A DNA stretch of 64,000 nt from Thalassospira xiamenensis M-5 = DSM 17429 (lineage in GTDB: Bacteria; Pseudomonadota; Alphaproteobacteria; Rhodospirillales; Thalassospiraceae): NCBI RefSeq assembly GCF_000300235.2, contig NZ_CP004388.1:2213501-2277500 (forward strand), given 5' to 3'. The notes under the pieces were generated by a model. That model was not told the origin of the DNA. It saw only the letters and a list, made by a program, of their open reading frames with translations, and did no database searches. Positions 18,959-29,004 of the stretch are shown here, in pieces (positions within the stretch are counted from its first letter, which is position 1; each line of letters begins with the position of its first letter). The position numbers and the translations under genes are program-made.

Positions 18959-19399
18959 TTACCAGGAGCCGGTGTTTTCCATGCTGGCCCATGGCTCGGC
19001 CGGGGCAAGGCTTTCGCCCTTTTGCAGGAATTCAATCGAAATCCCGTCCGGCGAACGGACAAACGCCATATGGCCATCGCGCGGTGGACGGTTAATGGTG
19101 ACACCCGCATCCATCAGCTTCTGGCAAAGCGCATAAATATCGTCGACCTCATAGGCAAGATGGCCGAAATTGCGCCCGCCGGAATAGCTTTCCGGGTCCC
19201 AGTTATAAGTCAGTTCAAGTTCCGGGGCCTTGTTGGCCTTGGCACTGGCTTCATCGGCAGGCGGCGCAAGGTAAATCAGGGTGAAACGCCCCTTCTCGCT
19301 TTCAATGCGCCGGGTTTCTTTCATGCCAAGCAGTTCGCAGTAGAAACGCATGGATGCATCCACATCCTCGACACGCACCATGGTGTGCAAATAACGCAT
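18959..19399 (-). CDS. gloA: Lactoylglutathione lyase (glyoxalase I)
   Basis: Glyoxalase I turns the methylglyoxal-glutathione adduct into lactoylglutathione, detoxifying a by-product of glycolysis. The 146-residue vicinal-oxygen-chelate protein has paired beta-alpha-beta units with probable metal ligands His5 (YLHTMVRV), Glu in LELTYNWD, His in NFGHLAYEVDD and Glu in GISIEFLQKG. An earlier ATG at 19417 is in frame, but GGAGG overlaps that region and lies eight bases before the ATG at 19399, so the later start is chosen. It follows lpxB by 46 bases in the same direction and may be the last gene of that operon. Confidence 0.93.
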   Translation of the reverse strand: MRYLHTMVRVEDVDASMRFYCELLGMKETRRIESEKGRFTLIYLAPPADEASAKANKAPELELTYNWDPESYSGGRNFGHLAYEVDDIYALCQKLMDAGVTINRPPRDGHMAFVRSPDGISIEFLQKGESLAPAEPWASMENTGSW

Positions 19400-19445
19400 T
19401 GGAAATGCCTCCGTCATTGATTGGTCAATGACGCCAAACTATGCG

Positions 19446-20639
19446 TTATTGCCCGCTAATGCCAGTCTTGGCAGATGAATTTTTCTCTATGATTTCAAGG
19501 ATGACGTCCGCGGCCTTCTCGCTCGGCGGCCGGTCGCCAAAGCCAAGCATGGTTGTGGCCGCGTCGAACCCGTCCAGTTGCGCCGCCCGACCTTCGCCGT
19601 CGGCCATAAGCGATTTCAGAACCGGCACGATACGGTTCGGCGTGCAATCCTGTTGCAGGAATTCCGGCACAAGCTTTTTGCCAAGCACCAGATTGACGAT
19701 GGTCACCGTATCAATCCGCAACAATCGCCGCGCAATCCATGCCGTAATCGGGCTTAATTTATAGCCTATCACATGCGGCACCCCCGTTATCGCCAGTTCA
19801 AGCGACACGGTCCCGGATGCCGCAAGGGCCGCATGGGACGCGGCAAACGCATCGCGCCTGTCCTGATCCCCGGTCACGACAATCGGGCGCAGCGGCCAGT
19901 CGGCAACCGCATCACCGACAACCTGTGCAACCTTGCTCACCGTCGGCACAACAATTCTTGCATCGGGGAAATCCTCAGCCAATCGTTCGCAGACATCTCG
20001 GAAAACCGGCAACAGACGGGTGACTTCCGAATTGCGACTGCCCGGAAGAACCGTCAGGATTTTGCAGTCCGGTGCGATACCGTGCTGTTCACGGAATCGG
20101 TCCGCATCGCCGCCATGCCGTTCCTCGACCGCGGAATGCCCGATAAAGCTGGTCGGAAGCCCAACCCGCTCGAAATAGGGCGGCTCGAACGGCAGCAACG
20201 CCAACAAATGATCGAGGAAACCCGCAATCTTCTTTGCCCGCCCCGGCCGCCATGCCCAGACCGACGGCGCAACATAATGCACCAGCGGAATGCCCCTTCC
20301 TTTCAGCTTCTTGCCAACGCGAAAACTGAAATCCGGGGCATCAATGGTGATCACCACATCGGGTTGCTGTTCAATCGCATATTCCGCCGTCTGACGGATA
20401 CGTTTTAACAAATGCGGGATATGCGGAAGGACCTCGGCAAGGCCCATGACCGACATCTCGTCCATCGGAAACAGGCTCTCAAGCCCCTCACCCGTCATGC
20501 GCGGGCCACCAACACCGATGAAACGGATTTCGGGATGACGCGCCTTTATGGCCGCCATCAACCGCCCCCCCAACTGATCCCCGGATGCCTCACCGGCCAC
20601 CAGCATGATTTTTGCGGTCTGGATTTTTGGTTTATTCAT
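19446..20639 (-). CDS. lpxB: Lipid-A-disaccharide synthase
   Basis: LpxB joins UDP-diacylglucosamine and lipid X to give lipid A disaccharide phosphate at the inner-membrane surface. The 397-residue GT19 glycosyltransferase contains MLVAGEASGDQLGGRLM at the start, then FIGVGGPRM, VITIDAPDFSFRV, VHYVAPSVWAWRPGRAKKI and LLPFEPPYFE. The chosen ATG overlaps the end of lpxI by eight bases; the frame extends further upstream but only into lpxI sequence. It completes the local lpxD-lpxA-lpxI-lpxB series. Confidence 0.96.
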   Translation of the reverse strand: MNKPKIQTAKIMLVAGEASGDQLGGRLMAAIKARHPEIRFIGVGGPRMTGEGLESLFPMDEMSVMGLAEVLPHIPHLLKRIRQTAEYAIEQQPDVVITIDAPDFSFRVGKKLKGRGIPLVHYVAPSVWAWRPGRAKKIAGFLDHLLALLPFEPPYFERVGLPTSFIGHSAVEERHGGDADRFREQHGIAPDCKILTVLPGSRNSEVTRLLPVFRDVCERLAEDFPDARIVVPTVSKVAQVVGDAVADWPLRPIVVTGDQDRRDAFAASHAALAASGTVSLELAITGVPHVIGYKLSPITAWIARRLLRIDTVTIVNLVLGKKLVPEFLQQDCTPNRIVPVLKSLMADGEGRAAQLDGFDAATTMLGFGDRPPSEKAADVILEIIEKNSSAKTGISGQ

Positions 20640-21489
20640 CCTGTGCCGGTTCCTGCACCGAAATCCCGATAATGAACAGTCCAAGTTCATCGGCACGTTT
20701 GACGGTTTTCTCGCGATCAATGATCATCGTGCCACCCGCAAGCAACGCTATGCCGCGCAATCCGGCATCGTGCGCATTTTCCACGGTCGAAACACCAATC
20801 GCCGGAAGGTCAAGACGCCTGTCCTGCTGCGGCTTTGCCGACTTCACCAGAACACCGCCAACACCTTCGCGACGATAGTCGGCAGACCGCCGGATCATTT
20901 CATCCGTGCCCTCGATGGCTTCAAGTGCCAGAACAAGCCCCTGCTGCACGACACAGCCCTGCCCGACATCGGCGGCACCCAAAATCCGGGCAACCTTCAG
21001 ACCGTGCTGTGCATCGGCCATCGCCTGTGCATCGGGCTTCACCTTGCCCAGAACACCTTCCTCAACCGCGAGGTCGCTCAAAATCTCGTGTGCGCCGACC
21101 AGACGGAAACCGTCACGTTCAAGCTCACCGGCAACCAGACGCAGCAAACCATCATCGCCAAGCGACTTCATCCCGACTTTCATCAGCAGTTTCGCCGCCC
21201 GCCAATCGGGCCGGATCGATGCAAATGATGGACGCGCAACCTTGCCCGCAAGGACAACATCACGGCATTCTTCGGATTTCAGACGATCAAGGATTTTCGC
21301 CGCCGCCCCGATGCGAAGCGACGTATGGGGATATGCATCCAATGCCGGATCATCGGCATGGGCATCAAGCTTCACGATAAAAACATCCCGCCCGGCAGCC
21401 GTCGCCGCAGCCGCCAAACGGGCGGGAAGCGCACCACCCCCAGCAATGATACCAAGCTTTGCTGCGGGGTTATCCTGCGGAGCTGTCAT
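20632..21489 (-). CDS. lpxI: UDP-2,3-diacylglucosamine diphosphatase, LpxI type
   Basis: LpxI hydrolyses UDP-2,3-diacylglucosamine to lipid X and UMP. It replaces the unrelated LpxH in most alphaproteobacteria. The 285-residue product shows LGIIAGGGALPARLA at the N-terminus, the GKVARPSF element, and a C-terminal domain with GGVLVKSAKPQQDRRLDLPAIGVST and GIALLAGGTMIID. It overlaps lpxA by 20 bases upstream and lpxB by eight bases downstream, which indicates one transcript. Confidence 0.95.
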   Translation of the reverse strand: MTAPQDNPAAKLGIIAGGGALPARLAAAATAAGRDVFIVKLDAHADDPALDAYPHTSLRIGAAAKILDRLKSEECRDVVLAGKVARPSFASIRPDWRAAKLLMKVGMKSLGDDGLLRLVAGELERDGFRLVGAHEILSDLAVEEGVLGKVKPDAQAMADAQHGLKVARILGAADVGQGCVVQQGLVLALEAIEGTDEMIRRSADYRREGVGGVLVKSAKPQQDRRLDLPAIGVSTVENAHDAGLRGIALLAGGTMIIDREKTVKRADELGLFIIGISVQEPAQDE

Positions 21490-22273
21490 ATTTCGGCGTA
21501 CATACGGAACGCATGCTTTCCGCTTTCAGGAAGGTGATGATTTCCATGACCGGCCCGACATCCTCGAAATCTTTCGAGACTTCCTCAACCCGCTCGGCAA
21601 GCGTACCTTCCTGCGCAAACAAAAGACGATACGCCTTGCGAAGCGCATGAATGGTCTCGCGATCAAATCCGCGGCGCTTCAACCCGACAAGGTTAAGCCC
21701 CGAAAGATAAGCACGGTTACCAATCACCGAACCATAAGGAATGATATCGCTTTCAACACCGGTCATGCCGCCGATCATCGCATGTTTGCCAATGCGGACA
21801 AACTGATGCACCGCTGAAAGGCCGCCGACAATCGCAAAATCGTCGACCATGACATGGCCAGCAAGGGTCCCGTTATTGACCAGAATGCAATGATTGCCAA
21901 TATGGCAGTCATGCCCGACATGCGCGCCTGCCATAAACAGGCAGTCATCACCAATCGTGGTCTCCATCCCGCCGCCTTCTGTGCCGGGATTAAGGGTCGC
22001 CCCTTCGCGGATCTTGTTGCGTTTGCCAATGATCAGACGCGATGGCTCGTTCTTGAATTTCAAATCCTGCGGCGCATGACCAACTGACGCAAACGGAAAG
22101 ATCGTACTGTCTTCACCGATTGACGTAATTCCGGCGACCACGACATGGCTGTGCAGCTTGACGCGATCACCCAGAACCGCCTGCGGTCCGACAACACAGT
22201 ACGGACCGATTTCTACATCCTGGCCAATCTGGGCGCCGTCTTCGACAATGGCGGTTGGATGCACTTTTGACAT
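21470..22273 (-). CDS. lpxA: UDP-N-acetylglucosamine O-acyltransferase
   Basis: LpxA transfers a 3-hydroxyacyl group from ACP to UDP-GlcNAc, the first step of lipid A synthesis. The 267-residue product opens with a left-handed beta-helix of hexapeptide repeats (VHPTAIVEDGAQIGQDVEIGPYCVVGP and on). The catalytic His lies in the MAGAHVGHDCHIGNH stretch, and a C-terminal helical domain follows (GLKRRGFDRETIHALRKAYR). It starts two bases after the fabZ stop. Confidence 0.97.
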   Translation of the reverse strand: MSKVHPTAIVEDGAQIGQDVEIGPYCVVGPQAVLGDRVKLHSHVVVAGITSIGEDSTIFPFASVGHAPQDLKFKNEPSRLIIGKRNKIREGATLNPGTEGGGMETTIGDDCLFMAGAHVGHDCHIGNHCILVNNGTLAGHVMVDDFAIVGGLSAVHQFVRIGKHAMIGGMTGVESDIIPYGSVIGNRAYLSGLNLVGLKRRGFDRETIHALRKAYRLLFAQEGTLAERVEEVSKDFEDVGPVMEIITFLKAESMRSVCTPKYDSSAG

Positions 22274-22275
22274 TA

Positions 22276-22725
22276 TCAGTTGCCCCGGATCATCGCGGCG
22301 ATGGTGGCTTCTGCAACGACCTGATCGTTAACGCGGACTTCACTTTCAAACTTCCAGACCGGGCCACGGCTCTGTTTTTTCTTCACATGAATATGCATGA
22401 CGTCACCCGGCACAACCGGCTTGCGGAACCGTGCGTTATCAATACTCATGAAATAAACCAGCTTGCCTTCGGCATCCTCACCAAGGGTCTGAACCACAAG
22501 AATGGCCGCCGTCTGCGCCATGCTTTCGATGATCAGAACGCCAGGCATGATCGGCTGTTCCGGGAAATGGCCGGTAAATTGCGGCTCGTTCATCGTCACG
22601 TTTTTGATGCCAACGGCGGAATCGTCGACAGCAATATCAACAACCTTGTCGATCAGCAGGAACGGATAACGATGCGGAATCATTTCCAGAATGCGCTGAA
22701 TATCAACACTTACCAATTCGGTCAT
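22276..22725 (-). CDS. fabZ: 3-hydroxyacyl-ACP dehydratase
   Basis: FabZ dehydrates 3-hydroxyacyl-ACP in fatty acid elongation and competes with LpxA and LpxD for the same substrates. The 149-residue hot-dog-fold protein has the catalytic His53 in [14 protein letters not shown] and Glu67 in IESMAQ, with the [14 protein letters not shown] start segment. It lies between lpxD and lpxA, as in most proteobacteria. Confidence 0.97.
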   Translation of the reverse strand: MTELVSVDIQRILEMIPHRYPFLLIDKVVDIAVDDSAVGIKNVTMNEPQFTGHFPEQPIMPGVLIIESMAQTAAILVVQTLGEDAEGKLVYFMSIDNARFRKPVVPGDVMHIHVKKKQSRGPVWKFESEVRVNDQVVAEATIAAMIRGN

Positions 22726-22736
22726 AGGTATTGCCC

Positions 22737-23756
22737 TTACTTCTTTTTCCGTATCAGCCGCGATAAGGCCACGGTCTGTTTATGATATTCCATTACCGGC
22801 ACAGCGGGGCTGCCGCCAACGGTTTCGCCCGCGCCGATATTTTTCATGACACCGGATTGCGCGGCAATTTTCGCGCCATCACCAATTTCAAGATGTCCGG
22901 TAATCCCGGCCTGACCCGCGGCAACAACAAAATTGCCAAGCTTGGTCGATCCTGAAATCCCGACCTGGGAAACGATAACACATCCCATGCCAAGTTCGAC
23001 GTTATGGCCGATCTGAACAAGGTTGTCGATACGGCAACCATTGCCAATCACCGTATCAGGCCCCGCCCCCCGGTCGATTGTCGAATTGGCCCCGACTTCG
23101 ACATCATTGCCAATCACGACACGGCCAAGCTGCGGCACTTTAAGGTGCCCCTGTGCGCCCATGGCAAATCCGAAACCATCCTGCCCAATGCGAGCCCCCG
23201 GATAAATCAGGCACAGATTGCCAATCAGGCAATGGCTGATTGTCGCCCCGGCACCGATCCTGCTTCCGGCCCCGATCACGACACCTTCACCGATCACCGC
23301 ATTGCTGGAAATGACGCAACCATCGCCAATCTCGCAATGCTCGCCAATCACGGCCCCGGCGTCGATCTGAACACCTTTGCCGATCATGGCGGTATCGGCG
23401 ACAATCGCGTGCGGTGAAACAACACCATTGGCGGCGTCAAACGGATAATATGCCGTTGCCGCCTTGGCATATGCCCGGTACGGATCGCTGGTCGTGAACA
23501 GCACCATATCGGCAGGCGCACGATCAACGAACTCTGGCCGGACAAAACACCCGCCGGCAGAACTGCTGACAAAGGCATCAAGATATTTGCGATTGTCAAA
23601 GAAGCTCAGGATCGATGCATCCGCATTCTGAAGCGGTGACACATCATCAAAGCGGCGTGACGGATCAGGTGCATTCACCAGTTCCGCTCCGGTCAGTTCG
23701 GCAATTTCCTGAACGCTGAACGGTCCCTTGCGTTTGAAAAACCGGGAATCAGCCAT
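22737..23756 (-). CDS. lpxD: UDP-3-O-(3-hydroxyacyl)glucosamine N-acyltransferase
   Basis: LpxD adds the second hydroxyacyl chain in lipid A synthesis. The 339-residue product has a uridine-binding N-terminal domain (about 1-100; [14 protein letters not shown]), a left-handed beta-helix of hexapeptide repeats (about 105-300) and a short helical C-terminus. The catalytic His is in [12 protein letters not shown]. The start codon overlaps the skp stop by one base. Confidence 0.96.
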   Translation of the reverse strand: MADSRFFKRKGPFSVQEIAELTGAELVNAPDPSRRFDDVSPLQNADASILSFFDNRKYLDAFVSSSAGGCFVRPEFVDRAPADMVLFTTSDPYRAYAKAATAYYPFDAANGVVSPHAIVADTAMIGKGVQIDAGAVIGEHCEIGDGCVISSNAVIGEGVVIGAGSRIGAGATISHCLIGNLCLIYPGARIGQDGFGFAMGAQGHLKVPQLGRVVIGNDVEVGANSTIDRGAGPDTVIGNGCRIDNLVQIGHNVELGMGCVIVSQVGISGSTKLGNFVVAAGQAGITGHLEIGDGAKIAAQSGVMKNIGAGETVGGSPAVPVMEYHKQTVALSRLIRKKK

Positions 23757-24331
23757 CAGGAGGCTTCCTTGAACTCGACGGTAAGGGTCGGCATGGCCTT
23801 GTTCACAAGGTCAAATACTTCCTTGGACGCATCCATGGCGTTGGCATGCAGGATCACCTGACTTTTGTGCAGTACCAGCGTTGCCTTGCGCTGCTCGGCA
23901 ACATCGGCAATTACTTCAATCAGCGTTTTCTGGAATTTCACGCGCGATTCATTAAGCGCCTGATCCAGAATACGGTTGCGCCCCTGTGCAAACTTCTGAA
24001 AATCGGCAACTTTCTGCTGAAATTCTTTCTGTTTCTGCTGAATGACATCGGCAGACAGAAGGGTTCGCTGCTGGGCGATTTCCTGCTCTTCCTTCCGCAG
24101 CCCCTGCTGGCGCTTTTCGATTTCCTGCTGATAGGCTTCCTGACGCGTTTTGATCTGCTTTGTCATATCCTGCATGGCAGATGCTTCACGCATAATGCCT
24201 TCAAAATCGACAATCATCACAACGGCCTCTGTATTTCCGGCAGCATTTTCCTGCGCCGACGCCATTGTTACTGATGCGAATGCAAGAACAATCGCAAGTA
24301 AGGCGGTCTGGATAGATTTCATCATTTTCAT
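23756..24331 (-). CDS. skp: Periplasmic OmpH/Skp family chaperone
   Basis: Skp-like proteins hold unfolded outer-membrane proteins in the periplasm before BamA inserts them. The 191-residue product has a signal peptide (about 1-26, ending ASVTMASAQ), a small beta body, a charged coiled-coil arm (about 50-130, rich in Gln, Lys and Glu, with [20 protein letters not shown]) and a return helix. It is coupled by one-base overlaps to bamA before it and lpxD after it. Confidence 0.9.
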   Translation of the reverse strand: MKMMKSIQTALLAIVLAFASVTMASAQENAAGNTEAVVMIVDFEGIMREASAMQDMTKQIKTRQEAYQQEIEKRQQGLRKEEQEIAQQRTLLSADVIQQKQKEFQQKVADFQKFAQGRNRILDQALNESRVKFQKTLIEVIADVAEQRKATLVLHKSQVILHANAMDASKEVFDLVNKAMPTLTVEFKEAS

Positions 24332-26652
24332 CAGAATCTGGTTCCGAAACTCAGTCGGAACACTTCCTCTTTGTCGAAGTCTTCTTTGAGAACAGCCTGC
24401 GAAAGGTCAACACCAATCGGGCCAAACGGAGATTCCCAGCCTACCCCAAAACCAACAGACGCCCTGAGTGAACCTTCGTCATAGATTTCACCAGGCCGTG
24501 CGCCATCAACCCCCTCGGAAGCACCGAAATCACTGAATACACGACCTGTAAGTGCAAATTCGGACGGCAACCCTAACGGGAAGTCCATCTGTACGGTACC
24601 AGTATAGAAGAATTTGCCGCCAACCGCATCTTTCGTTGCAATATCGCGCGGCCCGACACCGGCCGATTCAAAACCACGAAGGTTTGCACCACCTGTAAAG
24701 AAGCGCTGCGAAATACGCGTATCGTCGCCAATACCAAAGATGTAACCGGTCGACGCCTTGGTCGACAGCACCCACGTCTTTTCGCGATCAAGCGGATAGT
24801 AGTACCCGCCATTCACGCGTGTACGAAGATAGGTTTCCGAACCGCCGAGCCCGGCGAAATCGTTAGAAACCTGAACGAAATAGCCTTCTTTCGGCGTAAG
24901 CGTGCTGTCGCGCTGATCATAGGTAAGCGTCTGACCAATCGTTGACTCGGAAAACTCGGGGTCTTCTTCACGAAGCAGACGCGATGCGTCGCTATCGATG
25001 TCGGAATATTCGTTAACCGCATACCCGTAACGCACCGACTGCGACAATGCTTCGGAATAACGGAAACCGGACCGCAAACCGATACCGGTCTGCTTTTCGT
25101 CATATGAACTTTCGTCCTGATTGTCTTCTTCGCGGCGATAGATATCAAAGCCCGCACTGACATCCCGATCAAGGAAGTATGGCTCGGTAAAGGACAGATC
25201 GACCTGCTGGCTGGATGACCCAATCGTAAAGCCAAGACGCAGGTCCTGCCCTTTGCCAAGCAGGTTGCGTTCGCGGATACCGGCCTGACCGAAGGCACCA
25301 TCATCCGTGCCGTACCCGGCACCAATCGAAAACTCGCCGGTCGACTTTTCTTCAACATCAACCTCAAGAACCGTCTGGTCGGGCGAACTGCCCGGCAGGG
25401 TCTTGACGTCAACCGATTTAAAGAAGTTCAGGTTTTCAACACGCTGGCGCGAACGTTTGAGTTTCGAACTGCTGAACGCGTCACCTTCAACAAGGCGGAA
25501 TTCACGACGGACAACTTCGTCAAGCGTGCGGACGTTGCCAACCACGTCGATGCGTTCGACATAAACCTTCGGACCTTCGGCGATGGTGAAGGTGATGTTG
25601 ATAACGCCGGTCTCGCGGTCACGCTCGATATTCGGGCGAATATCGATGAATGCATAACCCTGGTCACCGATGCTGTTGGTCAGGGCATCAATCGCGTCAT
25701 CAACAAGGTCGGCATTGTACCAGTCGCCTTTTTCAATCTCGATCAGGGGCGTCAATGTCGCCGGATCGATCTTGTCGATCTGCGATACGATATTGATATC
25801 GCCAAACTTGTAACGCTGACCTTCGCTGACCGTGTAGGTGATAAAGAAATCAGACCGATCAGGCGTCAGTTCGGCCACGGAAGACAGAACCTGGAAATCG
25901 GCATAACCGGCTGAAAGATAGTAACGACGCAAAAGTTCGCGGTCGAACGTGACGCGATCCGGGTCATAGTTGTCGTCAGAAGTCAGGATTTTCCACCAGG
26001 CGCTTTCGGTTGTCCGGATAACTTCGGACAATTCACCATCGTCAAATGCCTTGTTTCCAACGAAGTTGACCTTGCGCACCCCGGTGGCCTCGCCCTCGTC
26101 AATTTCAAAGACAAGGTCGACACGATTCTGTTCAAGCTGAATGACTTTGGGCTCAACGGTCGCGGCAAACCGGCCGGAGCGACGGTACAGCTCAAGAATA
26201 CGCTGCACATCAGCCTGAACCTTGGTGCGGGTGTAAACGACACGAGGGCGCAACTGAAGTTCCGTACCAAGCACGTCGTCCTTCAGGCGCGTGTTGCCCT
26301 CAAAGGCGATCCGGTTGATGATCGGGTTTTCAACCACATTGATTTTCAGAACGCCCTGATCAAATCCGATCGACACGTCGGCAAACAGGCCGGTTGAAAA
26401 CAGCGACTTCAGCGATTCGTTGATTTTTTGCGGATCGTAGGGATCGCCCTCTTTTACCGACAGGTATGCGTTAACCGTCTCGCTTTCGATACGGTTATTG
26501 CCGTCAACACGGATCTCGCGAATAACGCTTGATCCCTGCGCGTAGGCCACCATCGGAATTATGGTTGGCGCGGTTCCACCAAGCAAGACTGCTGCTAACG
26601 CAGCCGCTTTTACATTACGCAGCAAATTCAACCCCCTGATGCCGTATATCAT
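24331..26652 (-). CDS. bamA: Outer membrane protein assembly factor BamA
   Basis: BamA is the core barrel of the machine that folds beta-barrel proteins into the outer membrane. The 773-residue product has a signal peptide (about 1-39, ending VAYAQG), five POTRA repeats (about 40-430; the first starts VIREIRVDGNNRIES) and a 16-strand barrel. The barrel contains the lid-lock motif region VRGFESAGVGPR-like (here LRGFESAGVGPRD) and ends in the typical C-terminal aromatic signal FRLSFGTRF. The ATG at 26652 overlaps the rseP stop as TGATG and gives a proper signal peptide, so the longer frame to 26709 is rejected. Confidence 0.97.
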   Translation of the reverse strand: MIYGIRGLNLLRNVKAAALAAVLLGGTAPTIIPMVAYAQGSSVIREIRVDGNNRIESETVNAYLSVKEGDPYDPQKINESLKSLFSTGLFADVSIGFDQGVLKINVVENPIINRIAFEGNTRLKDDVLGTELQLRPRVVYTRTKVQADVQRILELYRRSGRFAATVEPKVIQLEQNRVDLVFEIDEGEATGVRKVNFVGNKAFDDGELSEVIRTTESAWWKILTSDDNYDPDRVTFDRELLRRYYLSAGYADFQVLSSVAELTPDRSDFFITYTVSEGQRYKFGDINIVSQIDKIDPATLTPLIEIEKGDWYNADLVDDAIDALTNSIGDQGYAFIDIRPNIERDRETGVINITFTIAEGPKVYVERIDVVGNVRTLDEVVRREFRLVEGDAFSSSKLKRSRQRVENLNFFKSVDVKTLPGSSPDQTVLEVDVEEKSTGEFSIGAGYGTDDGAFGQAGIRERNLLGKGQDLRLGFTIGSSSQQVDLSFTEPYFLDRDVSAGFDIYRREEDNQDESSYDEKQTGIGLRSGFRYSEALSQSVRYGYAVNEYSDIDSDASRLLREEDPEFSESTIGQTLTYDQRDSTLTPKEGYFVQVSNDFAGLGGSETYLRTRVNGGYYYPLDREKTWVLSTKASTGYIFGIGDDTRISQRFFTGGANLRGFESAGVGPRDIATKDAVGGKFFYTGTVQMDFPLGLPSEFALTGRVFSDFGASEGVDGARPGEIYDEGSLRASVGFGVGWESPFGPIGVDLSQAVLKEDFDKEEVFRLSFGTRF

Positions 26653-27755
26653 CAGCCTACCAGGCCTTTGAAGAAATTCCAGACGCCCAACTGCGTCAGG
26701 TCGTTCCAAGTTGCAAAGATGATTAAGCTGAATACCAAACCTGCCCCAAGACGGAAACCATATTCTTGTGCTTTTGCGCCCAAGGGCTTACCGCGAATGG
26801 CCTCAATCGCATAAAACACCAGATGACCACCATCCAGAACCGGAACAGGCATCAGGTTAATCAACCCAAGGCTGATCGAAAGATACGCCATAAAGAACAG
26901 AAGCGGTCCAATCCCCCCCTCGGCAACCTCGCCCGACATCTGCGCGATGCGGATCGGACCGCCAAGTTCGGAACTGTCACGTTCGCCCGAAATCATCTCA
27001 CCCAATGCCGACAATGTCTGCGAAATCAGGTTCCAGGTCGATGAAAACGCCTTGCCGGTCGCATCGATAATTCCATCGCGCTGGGTTTCAAACGCACCGG
27101 CGGTCACGCCCAGACGACCGAATGTCTTAACGTCGTCACCTTCGCCTGTCGTTACGGCTTCCGGCGTCACCTGAATGTCGATTTCCTGCCCGTCACGCAT
27201 CACTGAAAGCGAAACCGGCGCACCGGCATTGCCCCGGATCACTTCCGAAAGCTCGCTGAACCACGCAATCGGCTGTCCATTGATCGCATTGATCCGGTCC
27301 TGGGGCTGCAATCCGGCAACCGCCGCCGGGCTGCCGGCAACCGCCTCGCCCACCACCGGCAGGGCGCGCTGCTGGCCAACGGCGGCAAACAGAACGGTGA
27401 AAACCACAATCGCAAACAGGAAATTGGCCAACGGACCAGCAAAAACGATGGCCGCACGCGCCATCAGGCCTTTGTGATGAAACGCATGCTGGCGTTCTTC
27501 TTCATTAAGGTCGTCGCGCTGCCCCGCACTGGCCGGGTTCATGTCGCCAAACATTTTGACATACCCGCCAAGCGGCAAAAGGCTGACTTTCCAGCGCGTG
27601 CCCTTTTTGTCGTACCAGCCAAAAAGCTCCGGACCGAATCCGATTGAAAACGCTTCAACCTTTACACCATTGCGGATCGCAACCCAGTAATGCCCATATT
27701 CATGAACAAACACCAGGACCGAAAGAACAAACAGAAAAGCAAGAAGGGTTTCCAT
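26652..27755 (-). CDS. rseP: Site-2 protease RseP
   Basis: RseP is an intramembrane zinc protease that cuts anti-sigma factors and leftover signal peptides. The 367-residue product has the HExxH motif at 18-22 (HEYGH) in its first membrane helix. One PDZ domain is clear (about 115-200; VAGLQPQDRINAINGQPI). The second zinc-ligand motif appears as LINLMPVPVLDGGHLVFY, with membrane helices at the C-terminus. It sits between dxr and bamA, the conserved proteobacterial order. Confidence 0.95.
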   Translation of the reverse strand: METLLAFLFVLSVLVFVHEYGHYWVAIRNGVKVEAFSIGFGPELFGWYDKKGTRWKVSLLPLGGYVKMFGDMNPASAGQRDDLNEEERQHAFHHKGLMARAAIVFAGPLANFLFAIVVFTVLFAAVGQQRALPVVGEAVAGSPAAVAGLQPQDRINAINGQPIAWFSELSEVIRGNAGAPVSLSVMRDGQEIDIQVTPEAVTTGEGDDVKTFGRLGVTAGAFETQRDGIIDATGKAFSSTWNLISQTLSALGEMISGERDSSELGGPIRIAQMSGEVAEGGIGPLLFFMAYLSISLGLINLMPVPVLDGGHLVFYAIEAIRGKPLGAKAQEYGFRLGAGLVFSLIIFATWNDLTQLGVWNFFKGLVG

Positions 27756-27772
27756 GAAAGACGTTCCTTTTT

Positions 27773-27786
27773 CGGGGCGAACCCCG
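27773..27786 (-). other. Small UUCG-type hairpin between dxr and rseP
   Basis: On the minus strand CGGGG-TTCG-CCCCG forms a five-base-pair stem with a UUCG loop, just ahead of an AAAAAGGAACG purine stretch that precedes rseP. It may stabilise or attenuate the transcript between the two genes. Confidence 0.4.
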
Positions 27787-27798
27787 CATTTTTGGTAT

Positions 27799-28962
27799 TC
27801 AAAGACCGGTTTTGATCAGGCCCAGCGTTTCACGACGGATCATATCATCAAGATCAAACATCTGGTCGAGATCTCGTAACGGTGATGCCGCAATCCTGTT
27901 CATCATGCGCTCGACCGTTTCGGCAATTTGCAGGAAGGTAAGCTTTCCGCCCAGAAACGCCCCAACGGCAATCTCGTTTGCTGCATTCAATACCGTCGGC
28001 ACCGTCCCGCCCGCACGCAGCGCTTCGCGCGCCAGACGAAGAGCCGGGAACCGTTTCATATCCGGCGCGGTAAAGTTCAACTGTCCGATCGTGGCAAAAT
28101 CAAGACGCGCTACATCGACACGTATTCTTTCCGGCCATGAAAGCGCATAGGCAATCGGGGTCCGCATATCGGGCGATCCCAATTGCGCCAGTACCGATCC
28201 GTCGGAATATTCCACCATGCTATGCACGACAGATTGCGGATGCACGACAACCTCGATGCGTTCTTCAGGCACCGGAAACAGACGACAGGCCTCGATCAAT
28301 TCAAGGCCCTTGTTCATCATGGTTGCCGAATCAATGGAAATCTTGGCCCCCATATCCCAGTTGGGATGGGCCAGCGCCTGCTTTGGAGACACCGATTTCA
28401 TATCGTCAAGCGACCATTCCCGGAATGGCCCGCCAGATGCCGTCAGAAGAATACGGTCAACCTTGTCGACCGACTTCTGTTCAAGCACCTGGAAAATCGC
28501 ACTATGTTCGGAATCAACCGGGATCAGCGTCGCCTTGTATTTCGCGACTTCCGCCATCATCAGATCACCGGCACAAACCAGCGTTTCCTTGTTGGCAAGG
28601 CCAACCCGCGCCCCGCGGCGAATGGCCGCCAGCGTCGCCTTAAGGCCTGCTGCACCAATGATCGCGGCAATGACGATATCAGACGGGCGCGATGCCGCCT
28701 CGACCAATGCTTCATCACCGGCCGCAACCAGAATGTCCGTGCCAGACAGGGCGGATTTCAGGTCTTCATAAAGGCTTTCATCGGCGATAACCGCCATCGC
28801 AGCACCAAGTTCAATGGCGGCCTTGGCCAACCCTTGAACATTTCGGTGGGCCGTAACGGCATCCACGGCATATTTGTCTGAATGTGCTTTCAGGATGTCT
28901 ACGGTGCTGCTGCCGACCGATCCGGTCACGCCAAGCACGCAGACTGATTTCTTAATTGTCAT
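27799..28962 (-). CDS. dxr: 1-deoxy-D-xylulose-5-phosphate reductoisomerase
   Basis: Dxr makes 2-C-methyl-erythritol 4-phosphate, the committed step of the non-mevalonate isoprenoid pathway, and so feeds undecaprenyl phosphate supply. The 387-residue product has the NADPH-binding VLGVTGSVGSSTVD, ANKETLVCAGDLM, the metal- and substrate-binding PVDSEHSAIFQVL, and GPFREWSLDDM. The ATG at 28962 is preferred over the TTG codon directly before it. Confidence 0.97.
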   Translation of the reverse strand: MTIKKSVCVLGVTGSVGSSTVDILKAHSDKYAVDAVTAHRNVQGLAKAAIELGAAMAVIADESLYEDLKSALSGTDILVAAGDEALVEAASRPSDIVIAAIIGAAGLKATLAAIRRGARVGLANKETLVCAGDLMMAEVAKYKATLIPVDSEHSAIFQVLEQKSVDKVDRILLTASGGPFREWSLDDMKSVSPKQALAHPNWDMGAKISIDSATMMNKGLELIEACRLFPVPEERIEVVVHPQSVVHSMVEYSDGSVLAQLGSPDMRTPIAYALSWPERIRVDVARLDFATIGQLNFTAPDMKRFPALRLAREALRAGGTVPTVLNAANEIAVGAFLGGKLTFLQIAETVERMMNRIAASPLRDLDQMFDLDDMIRRETLGLIKTGL

Positions 28963-29004
28963 CAAACACCAGCTTAGCGGATTTCTGCAACCAGGGACCC
29001 TGCC